Source: Streptomyces sp. NBC_01224
Lineage (GTDB): Bacteria; Actinomycetota; Actinomycetes; Streptomycetales; Streptomycetaceae
NCBI RefSeq assembly: GCF_036002945.1
Contig: NZ_CP108529.1
Location: forward strand, 6,257,001 to 6,321,000
Length of the DNA: 64,000 nt
Direction: 5' to 3'
Positions 49,126 through 58,510 of this stretch are shown in pieces (the stretch's first letter is position 1; every line of letters starts with the position of its first letter). Position numbers and translations under genes: made by a program. The notes below the pieces were generated by a model. It did no database searches. It was not told the DNA's origin and saw only the letters and a list, made by a program, of their open reading frames with translations.

Positions 49126-50736
49126 ATGACTAGTCAGACCACCGTCGAAAAGGCGTCGCGGGAGCCTCAGGACACCGCCGTGCCCGCACCTGCCAAGGGG
49201 TTGCGCGGCCACCCCTGGCTGACGCTCTTCTCCGTGGCCATCGGCGTGATGATGGTCGCGCTCGACGGCACGATCGTCGCGATCGCCAACCCCGCCATCC
49301 AGCAGGACCTGGGCGCCTCGCTCGCCGACGTCCAGTGGATCACCAACGGCTACATGCTCGCCCTCGCGGTCTCCCTGATCACCGCGGGCAAGCTCGGTGA
49401 CCGGTTCGGCCACCGCCAGACCTTCCTCATAGGCGTCGTCGGCTTCGCCGCGGCATCGGGGGCCATCGGCCTCTCCGACAGCGTCGCACTGGTGATCGTG
49501 TTCCGGGTGCTCCAGGGCCTCTTCGGCGCCCTGCTGATGCCCGCCGCGCTCGGCCTGCTGCGCGCCACCTTCCCAGCCGAGAAGCTGAACATGGCGATCG
49601 GCATCTGGGGCATGGTGATCGGCGCCTCCACCGCGGGTGGCCCGATCCTCGGCGGTGTGCTCGTCGAGCACGTCAGCTGGCAGTCGGTCTTCTTCATCAA
49701 TGTGCCGGTCGGTGTGATCGCGCTCCTGCTGGGCCTGGTGATCCTCAAGGACCACCGCGCCGAGAACGCGCCGCGCTCCTTCGACATCGGCGGCATCGTG
49801 CTGCTGTCGCAGGCGATGTTCTGCCTGATCTGGGCGCTCATCAAGGGCGCCGAGTGGGGCTGGGGCGACTACAAGACGCTCGGCTTCCTGGGCGCCGCCG
49901 TGGCCCTGTTCGTGGTCTTCGCCTTCTCCCAGAAGAACGTCAGGGAGCCGCTGATCCCGCTGGCGATGTTCCGGTCCGTGCCGCTGTCCGCGGGCGCGGT
50001 ACTGATGGTGCTGATGGCCTTCGCCTTCATGGGCGGGCTGTTCTTCGTCACCTTCTACCTCCAGAACGTGCACGGTCTGAGCCCCGTCGACAGCGGTCTG
50101 CACCTGCTGCCGCTGACCGGAATGATGATCGTCGCCTCGCCGCTCGCGGGCGCCATGATCACCAAGTTCGGCCCGCGGGTCCCGCTGGTCGGCGGCATGG
50201 TGTGCACGGCGGTCGCCATGTTCGGCATGTCGCAGCTGACCATCGGCACCGGCACATTGACCATGTCGATCTGGTTCGGTCTGCTCGGCCTCGGCCTCGC
50301 CCCGGTGATGGTGGGCGCCACCGAGGTCATCGTCGGCAACGCCCCGATGGAGCTCTCGGGTGTCGCGGGCGGTCTGCAGCAGGCCGCCATGCAGGTCGGC
50401 GGCAGCCTCGGCACGGCGGTGCTGGGCGCGGTCATGGCCTCCCAGGTCGACTCGAAGCTGGCCGACAACTGGACGGCCGCGAAGCTTCCGTCCCTTACGC
50501 CGGAGCAGCTGGACACCGCGTCCTCGGCCGTCGAGGTCGGCGTACCGCCGATGGACGGCAACACTCCGCCGGAGGTCGCGGCGAAGATCGCGGGTGTCGC
50601 CCATGACACGTTCGTGTCGGGTATGAGCACGGCGTTCATGGTGGCCGGCATCGTCGCGGCGGTCGCCGCGCTGGTCGCCACGCTCACCAAGCGCGGTGCG
50701 AACGCCGAGGCGGGCGCGGGCGCGGGTCACATCTGA
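49126..50736 (+). CDS. DHA2-type (EmrB/QacA) multidrug MFS exporter
   Basis: 536 aa with about 14 membrane helices. Family motifs include VALDGTIVAIANPAIQQDLGASLADVQWITNGYMLALAV (motif D1/A region), GKLGDRFGHRQTFLIGV, RVLQGLFGALLMPAALGLL and GGPILGGVLVEHVSWQSVFFINVPVG (motif C). It exports drugs or endogenous metabolites by proton antiport. ATG 49126. The divergent TetR gene and operator show that it is inducible. A strong hairpin follows the gene. Confidence 0.95.
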   Translation: MTSQTTVEKASREPQDTAVPAPAKGLRGHPWLTLFSVAIGVMMVALDGTIVAIANPAIQQDLGASLADVQWITNGYMLALAVSLITAGKLGDRFGHRQTFLIGVVGFAAASGAIGLSDSVALVIVFRVLQGLFGALLMPAALGLLRATFPAEKLNMAIGIWGMVIGASTAGGPILGGVLVEHVSWQSVFFINVPVGVIALLLGLVILKDHRAENAPRSFDIGGIVLLSQAMFCLIWALIKGAEWGWGDYKTLGFLGAAVALFVVFAFSQKNVREPLIPLAMFRSVPLSAGAVLMVLMAFAFMGGLFFVTFYLQNVHGLSPVDSGLHLLPLTGMMIVASPLAGAMITKFGPRVPLVGGMVCTAVAMFGMSQLTIGTGTLTMSIWFGLLGLGLAPVMVGATEVIVGNAPMELSGVAGGLQQAAMQVGGSLGTAVLGAVMASQVDSKLADNWTAAKLPSLTPEQLDTASSAVEVGVPPMDGNTPPEVAAKIAGVAHDTFVSGMSTAFMVAGIVAAVAALVATLTKRGANAEAGAGAGHI

Positions 50737-50779
50737 TCGCTCGTCGCAATGCCCCCGAGGCGTCAACACAGTGCGTACA

Positions 50780-50811
50780 ACAGCCCCGCCGGACCGTTCC
50801 GGCGGGGCTGT
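50780..50811 (+). terminator. Terminator after the DHA2 exporter
   Basis: A 14-bp perfect stem (ACAGCCCCGCCGGA with its complement) around a CCGT loop, 43 nt past the stop codon. Confidence 0.8.
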
Positions 50812-50911
50812 CGCCTATCCGGGTGGTGTGGCCCCCAGCCCCTTCCCCGGACGTCGCCCCGCAGGTCAGGGTGCATGCAACTGATTCGCACCACCACGGG
50901 GGTCGATTTCC

Positions 50912-51289
50912 ATGCGTACGACCGTTCTTGCCGCCGCTCTGGCCGCCACCGCCCTGGCCGCCGCCGCCCTGATTCCGCAGGCCGCGGCCCACTCCGCACC
51001 CGCCCGGCCCGGGGCCTGCGGAAGCGGTCAGCTCTGTCTCTGGGAGAAGCCGGACTTCACCGGCGCCCGGCAGATTCATGAGCTGTCCACGATCGACATC
51101 GAGAGCTGTGTCCCGCTGCCGGCGGGCAGCAGGGTCCAGGCGCTCGCCAACCGCACCGGCCGGCCCGTCACCACGTACCAGTCGGCGGAGTGCGCCGAGA
51201 CGGGTGAGTTCGAGACCTATCCGGGCGGCGGCACCTGGGTGCCCCAGTCCCCGTACCAGGTCAGGGCCTTCAAGGTCTGGGAGAACTGA
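50912..51289 (+). CDS. Secreted peptidase inhibitor I36-like protein
   Basis: 125 aa. A clear signal peptide (MRTTVLAAALAATALAAAALIPQAAAHSA) is followed by a small beta-crystallin-like domain: GSGQLCLWEKPDFTGARQIHEL and, later, GRPVTTYQSAECAETGEFETYPGGGTW. Four cysteines probably form two disulfides. It matches the I36 (SMPI-type) inhibitor family of Streptomyces in size and layout; many members are unproven as inhibitors. Exported. It is flanked by terminators on both sides and so forms its own transcript. Confidence 0.87.
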   Translation: MRTTVLAAALAATALAAAALIPQAAAHSAPARPGACGSGQLCLWEKPDFTGARQIHELSTIDIESCVPLPAGSRVQALANRTGRPVTTYQSAECAETGEFETYPGGGTWVPQSPYQVRAFKVWEN

Positions 51290-51299
51290 CCGGACACGC

Positions 51300-51337
51300 C
51301 GAAGGGCGGCGGGACCAGCAGGTCCCGCCGCCCTTCG
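51300..51337. terminator. Bidirectional terminator between I36-like gene and aceE
   Basis: A 17-bp perfect stem (51300-51316 with 51321-51337) around an AGCA loop, between two convergent genes. Confidence 0.8.
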
Positions 51338-51354
51338 GGCATGGTCCGTCGTGC

Positions 51355-54087
51355 TTACGCGTCGCCGCCGGCCGCGCCAGGGTTGGCCGCGGTCACATCC
51401 AGCAGCTCGTACCGGTCGATCGCCGTCTTCAGCAGCGAACGGTCGATCCGGCCCTCCTTGGCGAGCTCGGTGAGCACCGCGAGGACGATCGACTGCGCAT
51501 CGATGTGGAAGAACCGGCGGGCCGCACCACGGGTGTCGGCGAAGCCGAAGCCGTCCGCACCCAGCGACTGGTACGCACCGGGCACCCAGCGCGCGATCTG
51601 GTCCGGTACGGAACGCATCCAGTCCGAGACCGCCACGAACGGGCCCTCGGAGCCGGAGAGCTTCCGCGTGACGTACGGGACGCGCTGCTCCTCCTCCGGG
51701 TGCAGCAGGTTGTACCGCTCCACGTCCACGGCCTCGCGGCGCAGCTCGTTCCAGGAGGTCGCCGACCAGACGTCCGCCCTGACGTTCCACTCGTCGGCGA
51801 GGATCCGCTGCGCCTCCACCGCCCACGGGACCGCCACGCCGGACGCCATGATCTGGGCCGGGATCTCGCCCCGCTCGGCGCTCTTGTAGCGGTACACGCC
51901 CTTGAGGATGCCTTCGACATCCACGTTCTCGGGCTCGGCCGGGTGCTGGATCGGCTCGTTGTAGACGGTGAGGTAGTAGAAGACATCCTCACTGTTCTCG
52001 CCGTACATCCTGCGCAAACCGTCCTTGACGATGTGCGCGATCTCGTAGCTGAAGGCCGGGTCGTACGCGACACAGCCCGGGTTGGTCGAGGCGAGCAGCT
52101 GCGAGTGGCCGTCCGCGTGCTGGAGACCCTCACCGGTCAGAGTCGTACGACCGGCGGTCGCACCCAGCACGAAGCCGCGCGCGAGCTGGTCGGCCATCTG
52201 CCAGAACTGGTCGCCGGTGCGCTGGAAACCGAACATCGAGTAGAAGACGTACACCGGGATCAGCGGCTCGCCGTGCGTGGCGTACGCCGACCCCGCGGCG
52301 ATCAGCGAGGCCGTGCAGCCGGCCTCGGAGATGCCGTCGTGCAGCATCTGGCCGGTCGGCGACTCCTTGTACGCGAGCAGCAGATCGCGGTCCACCGCCT
52401 CGTACTGCTGACCCAGCGGGTTGTAGATCTTCGCACTCGGGAAGAACGCGTCCATGCCGAAGGTGCGGTACTCGTCGGGCGCGATCAGCACGAAGCGTCT
52501 GCCGATCTCCTTGTCCCGCATGAGGTCCTTCAGGATGCGGACGAACGCCATGGTCGTGGCGATCGACTGCTGACCCGAACCCTTCTTCGCGGTCGCGTAC
52601 GTCTTGTCCTCGGGGAGAACCAGCGGCTTCGCGCGCACCACACGGGTCGGGACGTAACCGCCCAGACCCTTGCGGCGGTCGTGCATGTACTGGATCTCCT
52701 CCGAGTCGCGGCCCGGATGGTAGTAGGGCGGGTAGCCCTCGTCCAGCTGCTTGTCCGTGATCGGGATGTGCAGCCGGTCGCGGAACCTCTTGAGGTCCTC
52801 GACAGTGAGCTTCTTCATCTGGTGGGTCGCGTTGCGGCCCTCGAAGTTCGGCCCCAGCGTCCAGCCCTTGACCGTCTGTGCCAGGATCACCGTCGGCTGA
52901 CCCTTGTGGGCCTTGGCCGCCGCATAGGCGGCGTAGACCTTCTTGTGGTCGTGACCGCCGCGGCCCAGGTGCAGGATCTGGTCGTCGGTCATGTCCTTGA
53001 CCATGTCGCGCAGCCGCGGGTCGTCCCCGAAGAAGTGCTCACGGATGTACGCACCGGACTCGGTGGCGTACGTCTGGAACTGACCGTCCGGCGTGGTGTT
53101 CAGCTTGTTGACCAGGATGCCCGTGCGGTCCTGCGCGAGCAGCGGGTCCCAGGAACGGTCCCAGACCAGCTTGATGACATTCCATCCGGCGCCGCGGAAC
53201 TGCGACTCCAGCTCCTGGATGATCTTGCCGTTGCCGCGCACCGGACCGTCGAGGCGCTGCAGGTTGCAGTTGACCACGAAGGTCAGGTTGTCCAGGCCCT
53301 CACGGGCGGCGATGGAGAGCTGGCCGAGCGACTCGGGCTCGTCCATCTCGCCGTCGCCCAGATATGCCCACACATGCGACTGGGAGGTGTCGGCGATGCC
53401 GCGCGCCTCCATGTAGCGGTTCATCCGGGCCTGGTAGATCGCGCCGAGCGGGCCCAGGCCCATCGAGACGGTCGGGAACTCCCAGAAGTCCGGCATCAGC
53501 CGCGGGTGCGGATAGCTGGACAGGCCGTTCGGCGCCTTCGACTTCTCCTGGCGGAAGGCGTCGAGCTGCGCTTCGCTCAGCCGGTCGAGCAGGAAGGCGC
53601 GGGCATAGATACCCGGGGACGCGTGCCCCTGGAAGAAGATCTGGTCACCGCCCAGACCGTCGTCCTTGCCCCGGAAGAAGTGGTTGAAGCCCACGTCGTA
53701 CAGCGAGGCCGAGGAGGCGAAGGTGGCGATGTGGCCACCGACACCGATCCCCGGACGCTGGGCGCGCGACACCATCACGGCCGCGTTCCAGCGGGTCGCG
53801 TTGAGGACCTTGCGCTCGATCTCCTCGTCGCCGGGGAAGAACGGCTCGTCCTTCGTGGCGATCGTGTTCACGTAGTCCGTGCTGCGCATCTCCGGTACGG
53901 CGACGCGCTTCTCGCGCGCACGCTCGATGAGCCGGAGCATCAGGTAACGGGCCCGCTCACGGCCTCGCTCGTCGACGGCGGCGTCGAGCGAGTCGAGCCA
54001 TTCCTGGGTCTCTTCGGGATCGAAGTCCGGGACCTGGCTCGGCAGGCCGCCAATGATGATCGGGTTGCGATCGGATCCGGAAGCCAC
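51355..54087 (-). CDS. aceE: Pyruvate dehydrogenase E1 component (homodimeric)
   Basis: 910 aa, full length for the homodimeric E1. Thiamine diphosphate motif: WAYLGDGEMDEPES through LTFVVNCNLQRLDGPVRGNGKI. The first domain has GGHIATFASSASLYDVGFNHFFRG, and FFQGHASPGIYARAFLLDRL contains an active-site His. It decarboxylates pyruvate and passes the acetyl group to the E2 lipoyl domain. The E2 and E3 genes are not in this window. GTG 54087 has GAAGGA 5 nt upstream. In S. coelicolor the orthologue is SCO2371, beside the same DUF3052 gene. Confidence 0.97.
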   Translation of the reverse strand: MASGSDRNPIIIGGLPSQVPDFDPEETQEWLDSLDAAVDERGRERARYLMLRLIERAREKRVAVPEMRSTDYVNTIATKDEPFFPGDEEIERKVLNATRWNAAVMVSRAQRPGIGVGGHIATFASSASLYDVGFNHFFRGKDDGLGGDQIFFQGHASPGIYARAFLLDRLSEAQLDAFRQEKSKAPNGLSSYPHPRLMPDFWEFPTVSMGLGPLGAIYQARMNRYMEARGIADTSQSHVWAYLGDGEMDEPESLGQLSIAAREGLDNLTFVVNCNLQRLDGPVRGNGKIIQELESQFRGAGWNVIKLVWDRSWDPLLAQDRTGILVNKLNTTPDGQFQTYATESGAYIREHFFGDDPRLRDMVKDMTDDQILHLGRGGHDHKKVYAAYAAAKAHKGQPTVILAQTVKGWTLGPNFEGRNATHQMKKLTVEDLKRFRDRLHIPITDKQLDEGYPPYYHPGRDSEEIQYMHDRRKGLGGYVPTRVVRAKPLVLPEDKTYATAKKGSGQQSIATTMAFVRILKDLMRDKEIGRRFVLIAPDEYRTFGMDAFFPSAKIYNPLGQQYEAVDRDLLLAYKESPTGQMLHDGISEAGCTASLIAAGSAYATHGEPLIPVYVFYSMFGFQRTGDQFWQMADQLARGFVLGATAGRTTLTGEGLQHADGHSQLLASTNPGCVAYDPAFSYEIAHIVKDGLRRMYGENSEDVFYYLTVYNEPIQHPAEPENVDVEGILKGVYRYKSAERGEIPAQIMASGVAVPWAVEAQRILADEWNVRADVWSATSWNELRREAVDVERYNLLHPEEEQRVPYVTRKLSGSEGPFVAVSDWMRSVPDQIARWVPGAYQSLGADGFGFADTRGAARRFFHIDAQSIVLAVLTELAKEGRIDRSLLKTAIDRYELLDVTAANPGAAGGDA

Positions 54088-54556
54088 GCTGTTCCTTCGC
54101 TATTAGGTGCTGCTCTACGGGACCTGGTTACGGGAGAACATGCCCCCGGGATGTATGCATGTACGCCATCACCATCGTGTACCGCGGGGGCGCAAACGTC
54201 ATCTCTACCGAGGGGTAACCGCCGTGTTGCGAGACATCGCGTCCGTAGCGCGGGGATGGGCTGGTCCAAACTGCAACCATACGCCCAACCCGTCCAAGCG
54301 TTCCCAAAGGATGTTCGACTCCGAATGGCGGACCGAAACGGCATAAGCTGTGGAAGGACGTAAAGGGTGTGACGGTAGCGTCGACCCCCGTAGGGGACCG
54401 GCCGACAGTGCGGCGACGTGGCAGGGAACGTCACCGTTTAGGCGGTCTCGGACGCTGGGTACTTGCGCGATCCGCCGCTCCCGTGTGGACTACGGCCAAC
54501 GCCCCGCGCACGCGCGTGGCTGAAGCATTTTCCGAAACATGATCAGGAGGCAACCC
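54088..54556. other. 469-bp divergent spacer between aceE and DUF3052 gene
   Basis: The longest stretch in the window without a supported gene. A short frame at 54107-54346 has poor codon bias and no homology I can see. For DUF3052, TTGCGC (54463-54468) and TGGACT (54486-54491), 17 bp apart, are a plausible promoter. A small CCCC-GTA-GGGG hairpin lies near 54392. The aceE side is AT-richer than average and probably carries a long regulated 5' leader, but I cannot name an operator. Confidence 0.5.
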
Positions 54557-54994
54557 GTGAGCGCGACCGCGGACCACGCGGAGGAGCGGACCAACCCGGC
54601 AGCACGCCTGGGGTTCGAGCCCGGACAAGTGGTCCAGGAGATCGGCTACGACGACGACGTCGAGCAGGAGCTCCGTGAGGGCATTGAGGCCACTACCGGC
54701 CAGGATCTCGTCGATGAGGACTACGACGACGTCGCAGACGTCGTCCTGCTGTGGTTCCGTGACGAGGACGGCGACCTTACGGACGCGCTGGTGGATGCCA
54801 TTGGTCTGATCGAGGACGGCGGTGCGGTCTGGCTGATGACGCCGAAGACCGGCCGTGATGGATACGTCGAACCGAGCGACATCAACGAGGCTGCACAGAC
54901 GGCCGGTCTCTCCCAGACCAAGAGCATCAATGCGGGCAAGGACTGGACGGGAAGCCGTCTGGTCACACCGAAGGCGGCCAAAGCCAAGCGCTGA
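54557..54994 (+). CDS. DUF3052 family protein
   Basis: 145 aa, acidic first half. AARLGFEPGQVVQEIGYDDDVEQELREGIEATTGQDLVDEDYDDVADVVLLWFRDEDGDL and VWLMTPKTGRDGYVEPSDINEAAQTAGLSQTKS are diagnostic of the family. Function unknown; conserved beside aceE in actinobacteria. GTG 54557 has AGGAGG 6 nt upstream; the ATG 18 nt earlier has none. Confidence 0.92.
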   Translation: MSATADHAEERTNPAARLGFEPGQVVQEIGYDDDVEQELREGIEATTGQDLVDEDYDDVADVVLLWFRDEDGDLTDALVDAIGLIEDGGAVWLMTPKTGRDGYVEPSDINEAAQTAGLSQTKSINAGKDWTGSRLVTPKAAKAKR

Positions 54995-55201
54995 ACCGCA
55001 TTCGCCACGCACTCGCCCTGAAGGTCCCCGACGGCATGAGCCGCCGGGGGCCTTCTTCGTGCGCTTGCCGGGCGCCTTGTCCGTACGGCTGGGGTGCAGG
55101 GTGTCCCCGTGCGGGCGCTGCGTGGCCTGCTGCGGGCTCTGCGTAGGGTGGGAGCCACCCGGACGGACCAGCCCGGTGAACGTAGCGAAGGGACGCGTTT
55201 C

Positions 55202-55660
55202 ATGGCGATCGAGGTCGGCACCCAGGCCCCGGATTTCGAGCTGAAGGACAACCACGGCCGGACCGTGAAGCTCTCCGACTTCCGCGGCGAGAAGAATGTC
55301 GTGCTGCTGTTCTACCCGTTCGCCTTCACCGGCGTCTGCACGGGTGAGCTCTGCGCGCTCCGCGACGAGCTGCCGAAGTTCGAGAACGACGACACGCAGC
55401 TGCTCGCCGTCTCCAACGACTCCATCCACACCCTGCGCGTCTTCGCCGAGCAGGAAGGCCTCGAGTACCCGCTGGTCTCGGACTTCTGGCCGCACGGCGA
55501 GACCTCGCGGGCATACGGCGTCTTCGACGAGGAGAAGGGCTGCGCGGTGCGCGGCACCTTCATCATCGACAAGGAGGGCGTGGTGCGCTGGACCGTCGTC
55601 AACGGTCTGCCCGACGCGCGCGACCTCAACGACTACATCAAGGCGCTCGACACGCTCTGA
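55202..55660 (+). CDS. Peroxiredoxin (AhpE/BCP type)
   Basis: 152 aa thioredoxin fold. The peroxidatic Cys is in FYPFAFTGVCTGELCALRDE (TGVCT), with a second Cys five residues on, and GTFIIDKEGVVRW is the usual C-terminal strand. It reduces hydrogen peroxide and organic peroxides. ATG 55202 was chosen (MAIEVGTQAPDFEL). It lies directly upstream of the terD block on the same strand, which fits a stress role. Confidence 0.94.
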   Translation: MAIEVGTQAPDFELKDNHGRTVKLSDFRGEKNVVLLFYPFAFTGVCTGELCALRDELPKFENDDTQLLAVSNDSIHTLRVFAEQEGLEYPLVSDFWPHGETSRAYGVFDEEKGCAVRGTFIIDKEGVVRWTVVNGLPDARDLNDYIKALDTL

Positions 55661-55685
55661 TCCGGGACCGGTGGATCTGCGGGCG

Positions 55686-55714
55686 TCCCGGCCAAAAGCC
55701 TGCTTTGGCCGGGA
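55686..55714 (+). terminator. Terminator after the peroxiredoxin gene
   Basis: TCCCGGCCAAA (55686-55696) pairs with TTTGGCCGGGA (55704-55714) around a 7-nt loop: an 11-bp stem 26 nt beyond the stop. Confidence 0.75.
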
Positions 55715-55807
55715 ACCGGTCACTAGGATCCACTCGTTGATCGGATGCCAACGCAACGTGGAGGCGCCGGCGTCCGCCGGCCCCCAAGGAAACCAATGGG
55801 AGGACTC

Positions 55808-56383
55808 GTGGGAGTCAGCCTCAGCAAGGGCGGCAACGTCTCGCTGACCAAGGCCGCGCCCAACCTGACGGCGGTCATCGTCGGTCTGGGCTGGGACGCT
55901 CGTACCACCACCGGTGGTGACTTCGACCTCGACGCCAGTGCCCTGCTGACGAACGCCGAGGGCAAGGTCGGCAGCGACGGCAACTTCGTCTTCTTCAACA
56001 ATCTGAAGAGCCCCGACGGATCCGTCGAGCACACCGGTGACAACCTCACCGGTGAGGGCGAGGGCGACGACGAGGTCATCAAGGTGAACCTGGCCGGCGT
56101 TCCGGCCGATGTCGACAAGATCGTCTTCCCGGTCTCGATCTACGAGGCCGAGACCCGCCAGCAGAGCTTCGGCCAGGTGCGCAACGCGTACATCCGTGTG
56201 GTCAACCAGGCCGACAACAGCGAGCTGGCGCGTTATGACCTGAGCGAGGACGCCTCGACGGAGACCGCCATGGTCTTCGGCGAGCTGTACCGCAATGGGG
56301 CGGAGTGGAAGTTCCGTGCCATCGGTCAGGGTTACGCCTCGGGGCTGCGCGGCATCGCGCAGGACTTCGGCGTCAACGTCTGA
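55808..56383 (+). CDS. terD: TerD family tellurium resistance/stress protein
   Basis: 191 aa, the standard length. VSLSKGGNVSLTKAAPNLTAVIVGLGWD opens the domain. Calcium-binding acidic motifs are DFDLDASALL and HTGDNLTGEGEGDDE; FVFFNNLKSPDGSVEH and FGELYRNGAEWKFRAIGQGYASGLRGIA are family hallmarks. TerD proteins bind calcium and take part in tellurite, oxidative and phage-related stress. GTG 55808 has GGAGG upstream. It is followed at 194 bp by a close paralogue. Confidence 0.96.
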   Translation: MGVSLSKGGNVSLTKAAPNLTAVIVGLGWDARTTTGGDFDLDASALLTNAEGKVGSDGNFVFFNNLKSPDGSVEHTGDNLTGEGEGDDEVIKVNLAGVPADVDKIVFPVSIYEAETRQQSFGQVRNAYIRVVNQADNSELARYDLSEDASTETAMVFGELYRNGAEWKFRAIGQGYASGLRGIAQDFGVNV

Positions 56384-56577
56384 CAGGACGCGACCGGGCC
56401 GAACCGCGAGGCGCAGCCCGGGCCACGCCGGCATGTACCCCGTCCGGCGCCGTACCCCGTGCGGCGCCGGACGCGCTGAACAGCCCGTTCGGCGGCTCAC
56501 GCTCCGGCTGCTGAACGGCTCACGCTTCAAGGCTCAACGGCTCAACAGACGGTTCATCGACTCGGGGAGGACACACC

Positions 56578-57153
56578 ATGGGCGTCACGCTCGCCAAGGG
56601 AGGCAATGTCTCCCTCTCCAAGGCCGCACCCAACCTCACCCAGGTGCTGGTCGGGCTCGGCTGGGACGCACGATCCACCACGGGCGCCGACTTCGATCTC
56701 GACGCCAGCGCGCTGCTGTGCCAGTCGGGCCGGGTGCTCGGCGATGAATGGTTCGTCTTCTACAACAACCTCACGAGCCCCGACGGCTCCGTGGAGCACA
56801 CCGGTGACAACCTCACGGGTGAGGGCGAGGGCGACGACGAGTCGGTCATCGTGAATCTCACTCAGGTGCCGGCGCACTGCGACAAGATCATTTTTCCGGT
56901 CTCGATCCATGAGGCGGACAATCGAGGGCAGACCTTCGGCCAGGTCGGCAATGCGTTCATCCGCGTGGTGAACCAGGCGGACGGTCAGGAACTCGCGCGT
57001 TACGACCTCAGCGAGGACGCCTCGACGGAAACCGCGATGATCTTCGGCGAGCTCTACCGGTACAACGGCGAGTGGAAGTTCCGTGCGGTGGGACAGGGGT
57101 ACGCGTCGGGACTGCGCGGCATCGCTCTAGACTTCGGGGTCAACGTTTCGTAA
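56578..57153 (+). CDS. terD: TerD family stress protein (second copy)
   Basis: 191 aa, same fold and motifs as the gene before it (DFDLDASALLC, HTGDNLTGEGEGDDES, YDLSEDASTETAMIFGELYR). The two differ mainly at N-terminal and surface positions, so they arose by tandem duplication. ATG 56578 has GGGGAGG upstream. The TerC-type membrane gene follows after 73 bp. Confidence 0.96.
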   Translation: MGVTLAKGGNVSLSKAAPNLTQVLVGLGWDARSTTGADFDLDASALLCQSGRVLGDEWFVFYNNLTSPDGSVEHTGDNLTGEGEGDDESVIVNLTQVPAHCDKIIFPVSIHEADNRGQTFGQVGNAFIRVVNQADGQELARYDLSEDASTETAMIFGELYRYNGEWKFRAVGQGYASGLRGIALDFGVNVS

Positions 57154-57226
57154 AAAGCCGCGCACGGCGCGGGGGAGCCCCGCACACATCCGGGGGAGAC
57201 CCGTTACATACACGATGGGGTAGCCA

Positions 57227-58369
57227 GTGCTTCTGAAAACCTTCGGCTGGTCGTTCGCGATTACCGCGCTCGGCCTGGTCGCAGCAGTGATCTACGGGGG
57301 GTGGGAAGCCTTCGGAGTGGTCGCGATTCTTTCCGTCCTGGAGATCTCGCTGTCCTTCGACAATGCGGTGGTCAACGCCGGAATCCTGAAGAAGATGAAT
57401 GCCTTCTGGCAGAAGATCTTCCTCACGGTCGGTGTGCTCATCGCGGTCTTCGGTATGCGGCTGGTGTTCCCCGTCGTGATCGTGGCCATCACCGCCAAGT
57501 TGGGCCCGATCGAAGCGGTCGATCTTTCGTTCAACCAGCCCGATCGCTACCAGGAACTGGTCACGGACGCCCACCCGGCGATTGCCGCCTTCGGTGGCAT
57601 GTTCCTGCTGATGATCTTCCTCGACTTCATTTTCGAGGACCGTGACATCCAGTGGCTGCGCTGGATCGAGCGCCCGCTCGCCAAGCTCGGCAAGGTCGAC
57701 ATGCTGTCGGTCTGCATCGCGCTGATCGTGCTGCTGATCACGGCCATGACCTTCGCGACGAACGCGCACCAGCACGGCGGCGGCCACGCGGACAAGGCGG
57801 AGACCGTCCTGCTCGCCGGAGTCGCGGGTCTGATCACGTACCTGATCGTCGGCGGTCTCTCCGGCTTCTTCGAGAACAAGCTGGAGGAAGAGGAGGAGCG
57901 GGAGCACGAGGTCGAGGAGGAGGCCAGGAAGAGCGGTAGCAAGGTCTCCGCGATCGTGCTCTCCGGCAAGGCCGCGTTCTTCATGTTCCTCTACCTGGAA
58001 GTGCTCGACGCGTCCTTCTCGTTCGACGGTGTCATCGGCGCCTTCGCCATCACCAACAACATCGTGCTGATGGCCCTCGGCCTCGGTATCGGCGCCATGT
58101 ACGTCCGGTCGCTCACGGTCTACCTGGTCCGTCAGGGCACCCTCGACGACTACGTCTACCTGGAGCACGGCGCCCACTACGCCATCGGCGCGCTGGCCGT
58201 CATCCTCCTCGTCACCATCCAGCACCAGATCAACGAGCTCATCACCGGTCTCGTCGGCGTCGTGCTGATCGCCTGGTCCTTCTGGTCCTCCGTCCGGCGC
58301 AACAAGGCGCTGGAGGCCGAAGGCGGGGAAGACGCAGGTTCCAAGGCAGAAGTCCCGTCCGGGGTGTGA
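57227..58369 (+). CDS. TerC/DUF475 family integral membrane protein
   Basis: 380 aa with about nine membrane segments. The TerC hallmark EISLSFDNAVVNA lies in the first half and LEVLDASFSFDGVIGAFAITNNIVLMALGLGIGAMYVRSLT in the second; each carries the acidic D/E-SFDN type site. A charged loop (KLEEEEEREHEVEEEARKSG) lies in between. TerC proteins act with TerD at the membrane, and some handle Mn2+ or Ca2+. It uses GTG 57227. It is part of the ter block. Confidence 0.92.
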   Translation: MLLKTFGWSFAITALGLVAAVIYGGWEAFGVVAILSVLEISLSFDNAVVNAGILKKMNAFWQKIFLTVGVLIAVFGMRLVFPVVIVAITAKLGPIEAVDLSFNQPDRYQELVTDAHPAIAAFGGMFLLMIFLDFIFEDRDIQWLRWIERPLAKLGKVDMLSVCIALIVLLITAMTFATNAHQHGGGHADKAETVLLAGVAGLITYLIVGGLSGFFENKLEEEEEREHEVEEEARKSGSKVSAIVLSGKAAFFMFLYLEVLDASFSFDGVIGAFAITNNIVLMALGLGIGAMYVRSLTVYLVRQGTLDDYVYLEHGAHYAIGALAVILLVTIQHQINELITGLVGVVLIAWSFWSSVRRNKALEAEGGEDAGSKAEVPSGV

Positions 58370-58510
58370 CCCGGTAGGGATTGAGGAACGCTCTCAGCGG
58401 GGCGGTCCGTACGGCGACGGTTCTCCGGGAACACCCGGACCCGGCCCGGCGGCCGCCCCGCAGTGATGTGTGCGGGGCCGGTGCACTACCGATACGTGTG
58501 GGGGTTGGGG

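Noticed and set aside
54107..54346. 79-codon frame in the aceE upstream region
   Set aside because: No ribosome binding site, poor codon bias, histidine-arginine-rich product without a family; treated as part of the regulatory spacer.
51505..54363. 952-codon open frame opposite aceE
   Set aside because: It lies antisense to a clear pyruvate dehydrogenase gene and has the composition of a high-GC shadow frame (Arg, Val, Asp, His rich, no domain).
55665..55745. Possible tRNA or small RNA between peroxiredoxin and terD
   Set aside because: The fold is a simple 11-bp terminator hairpin; no cloverleaf, T-loop or anticodon arm could be made.
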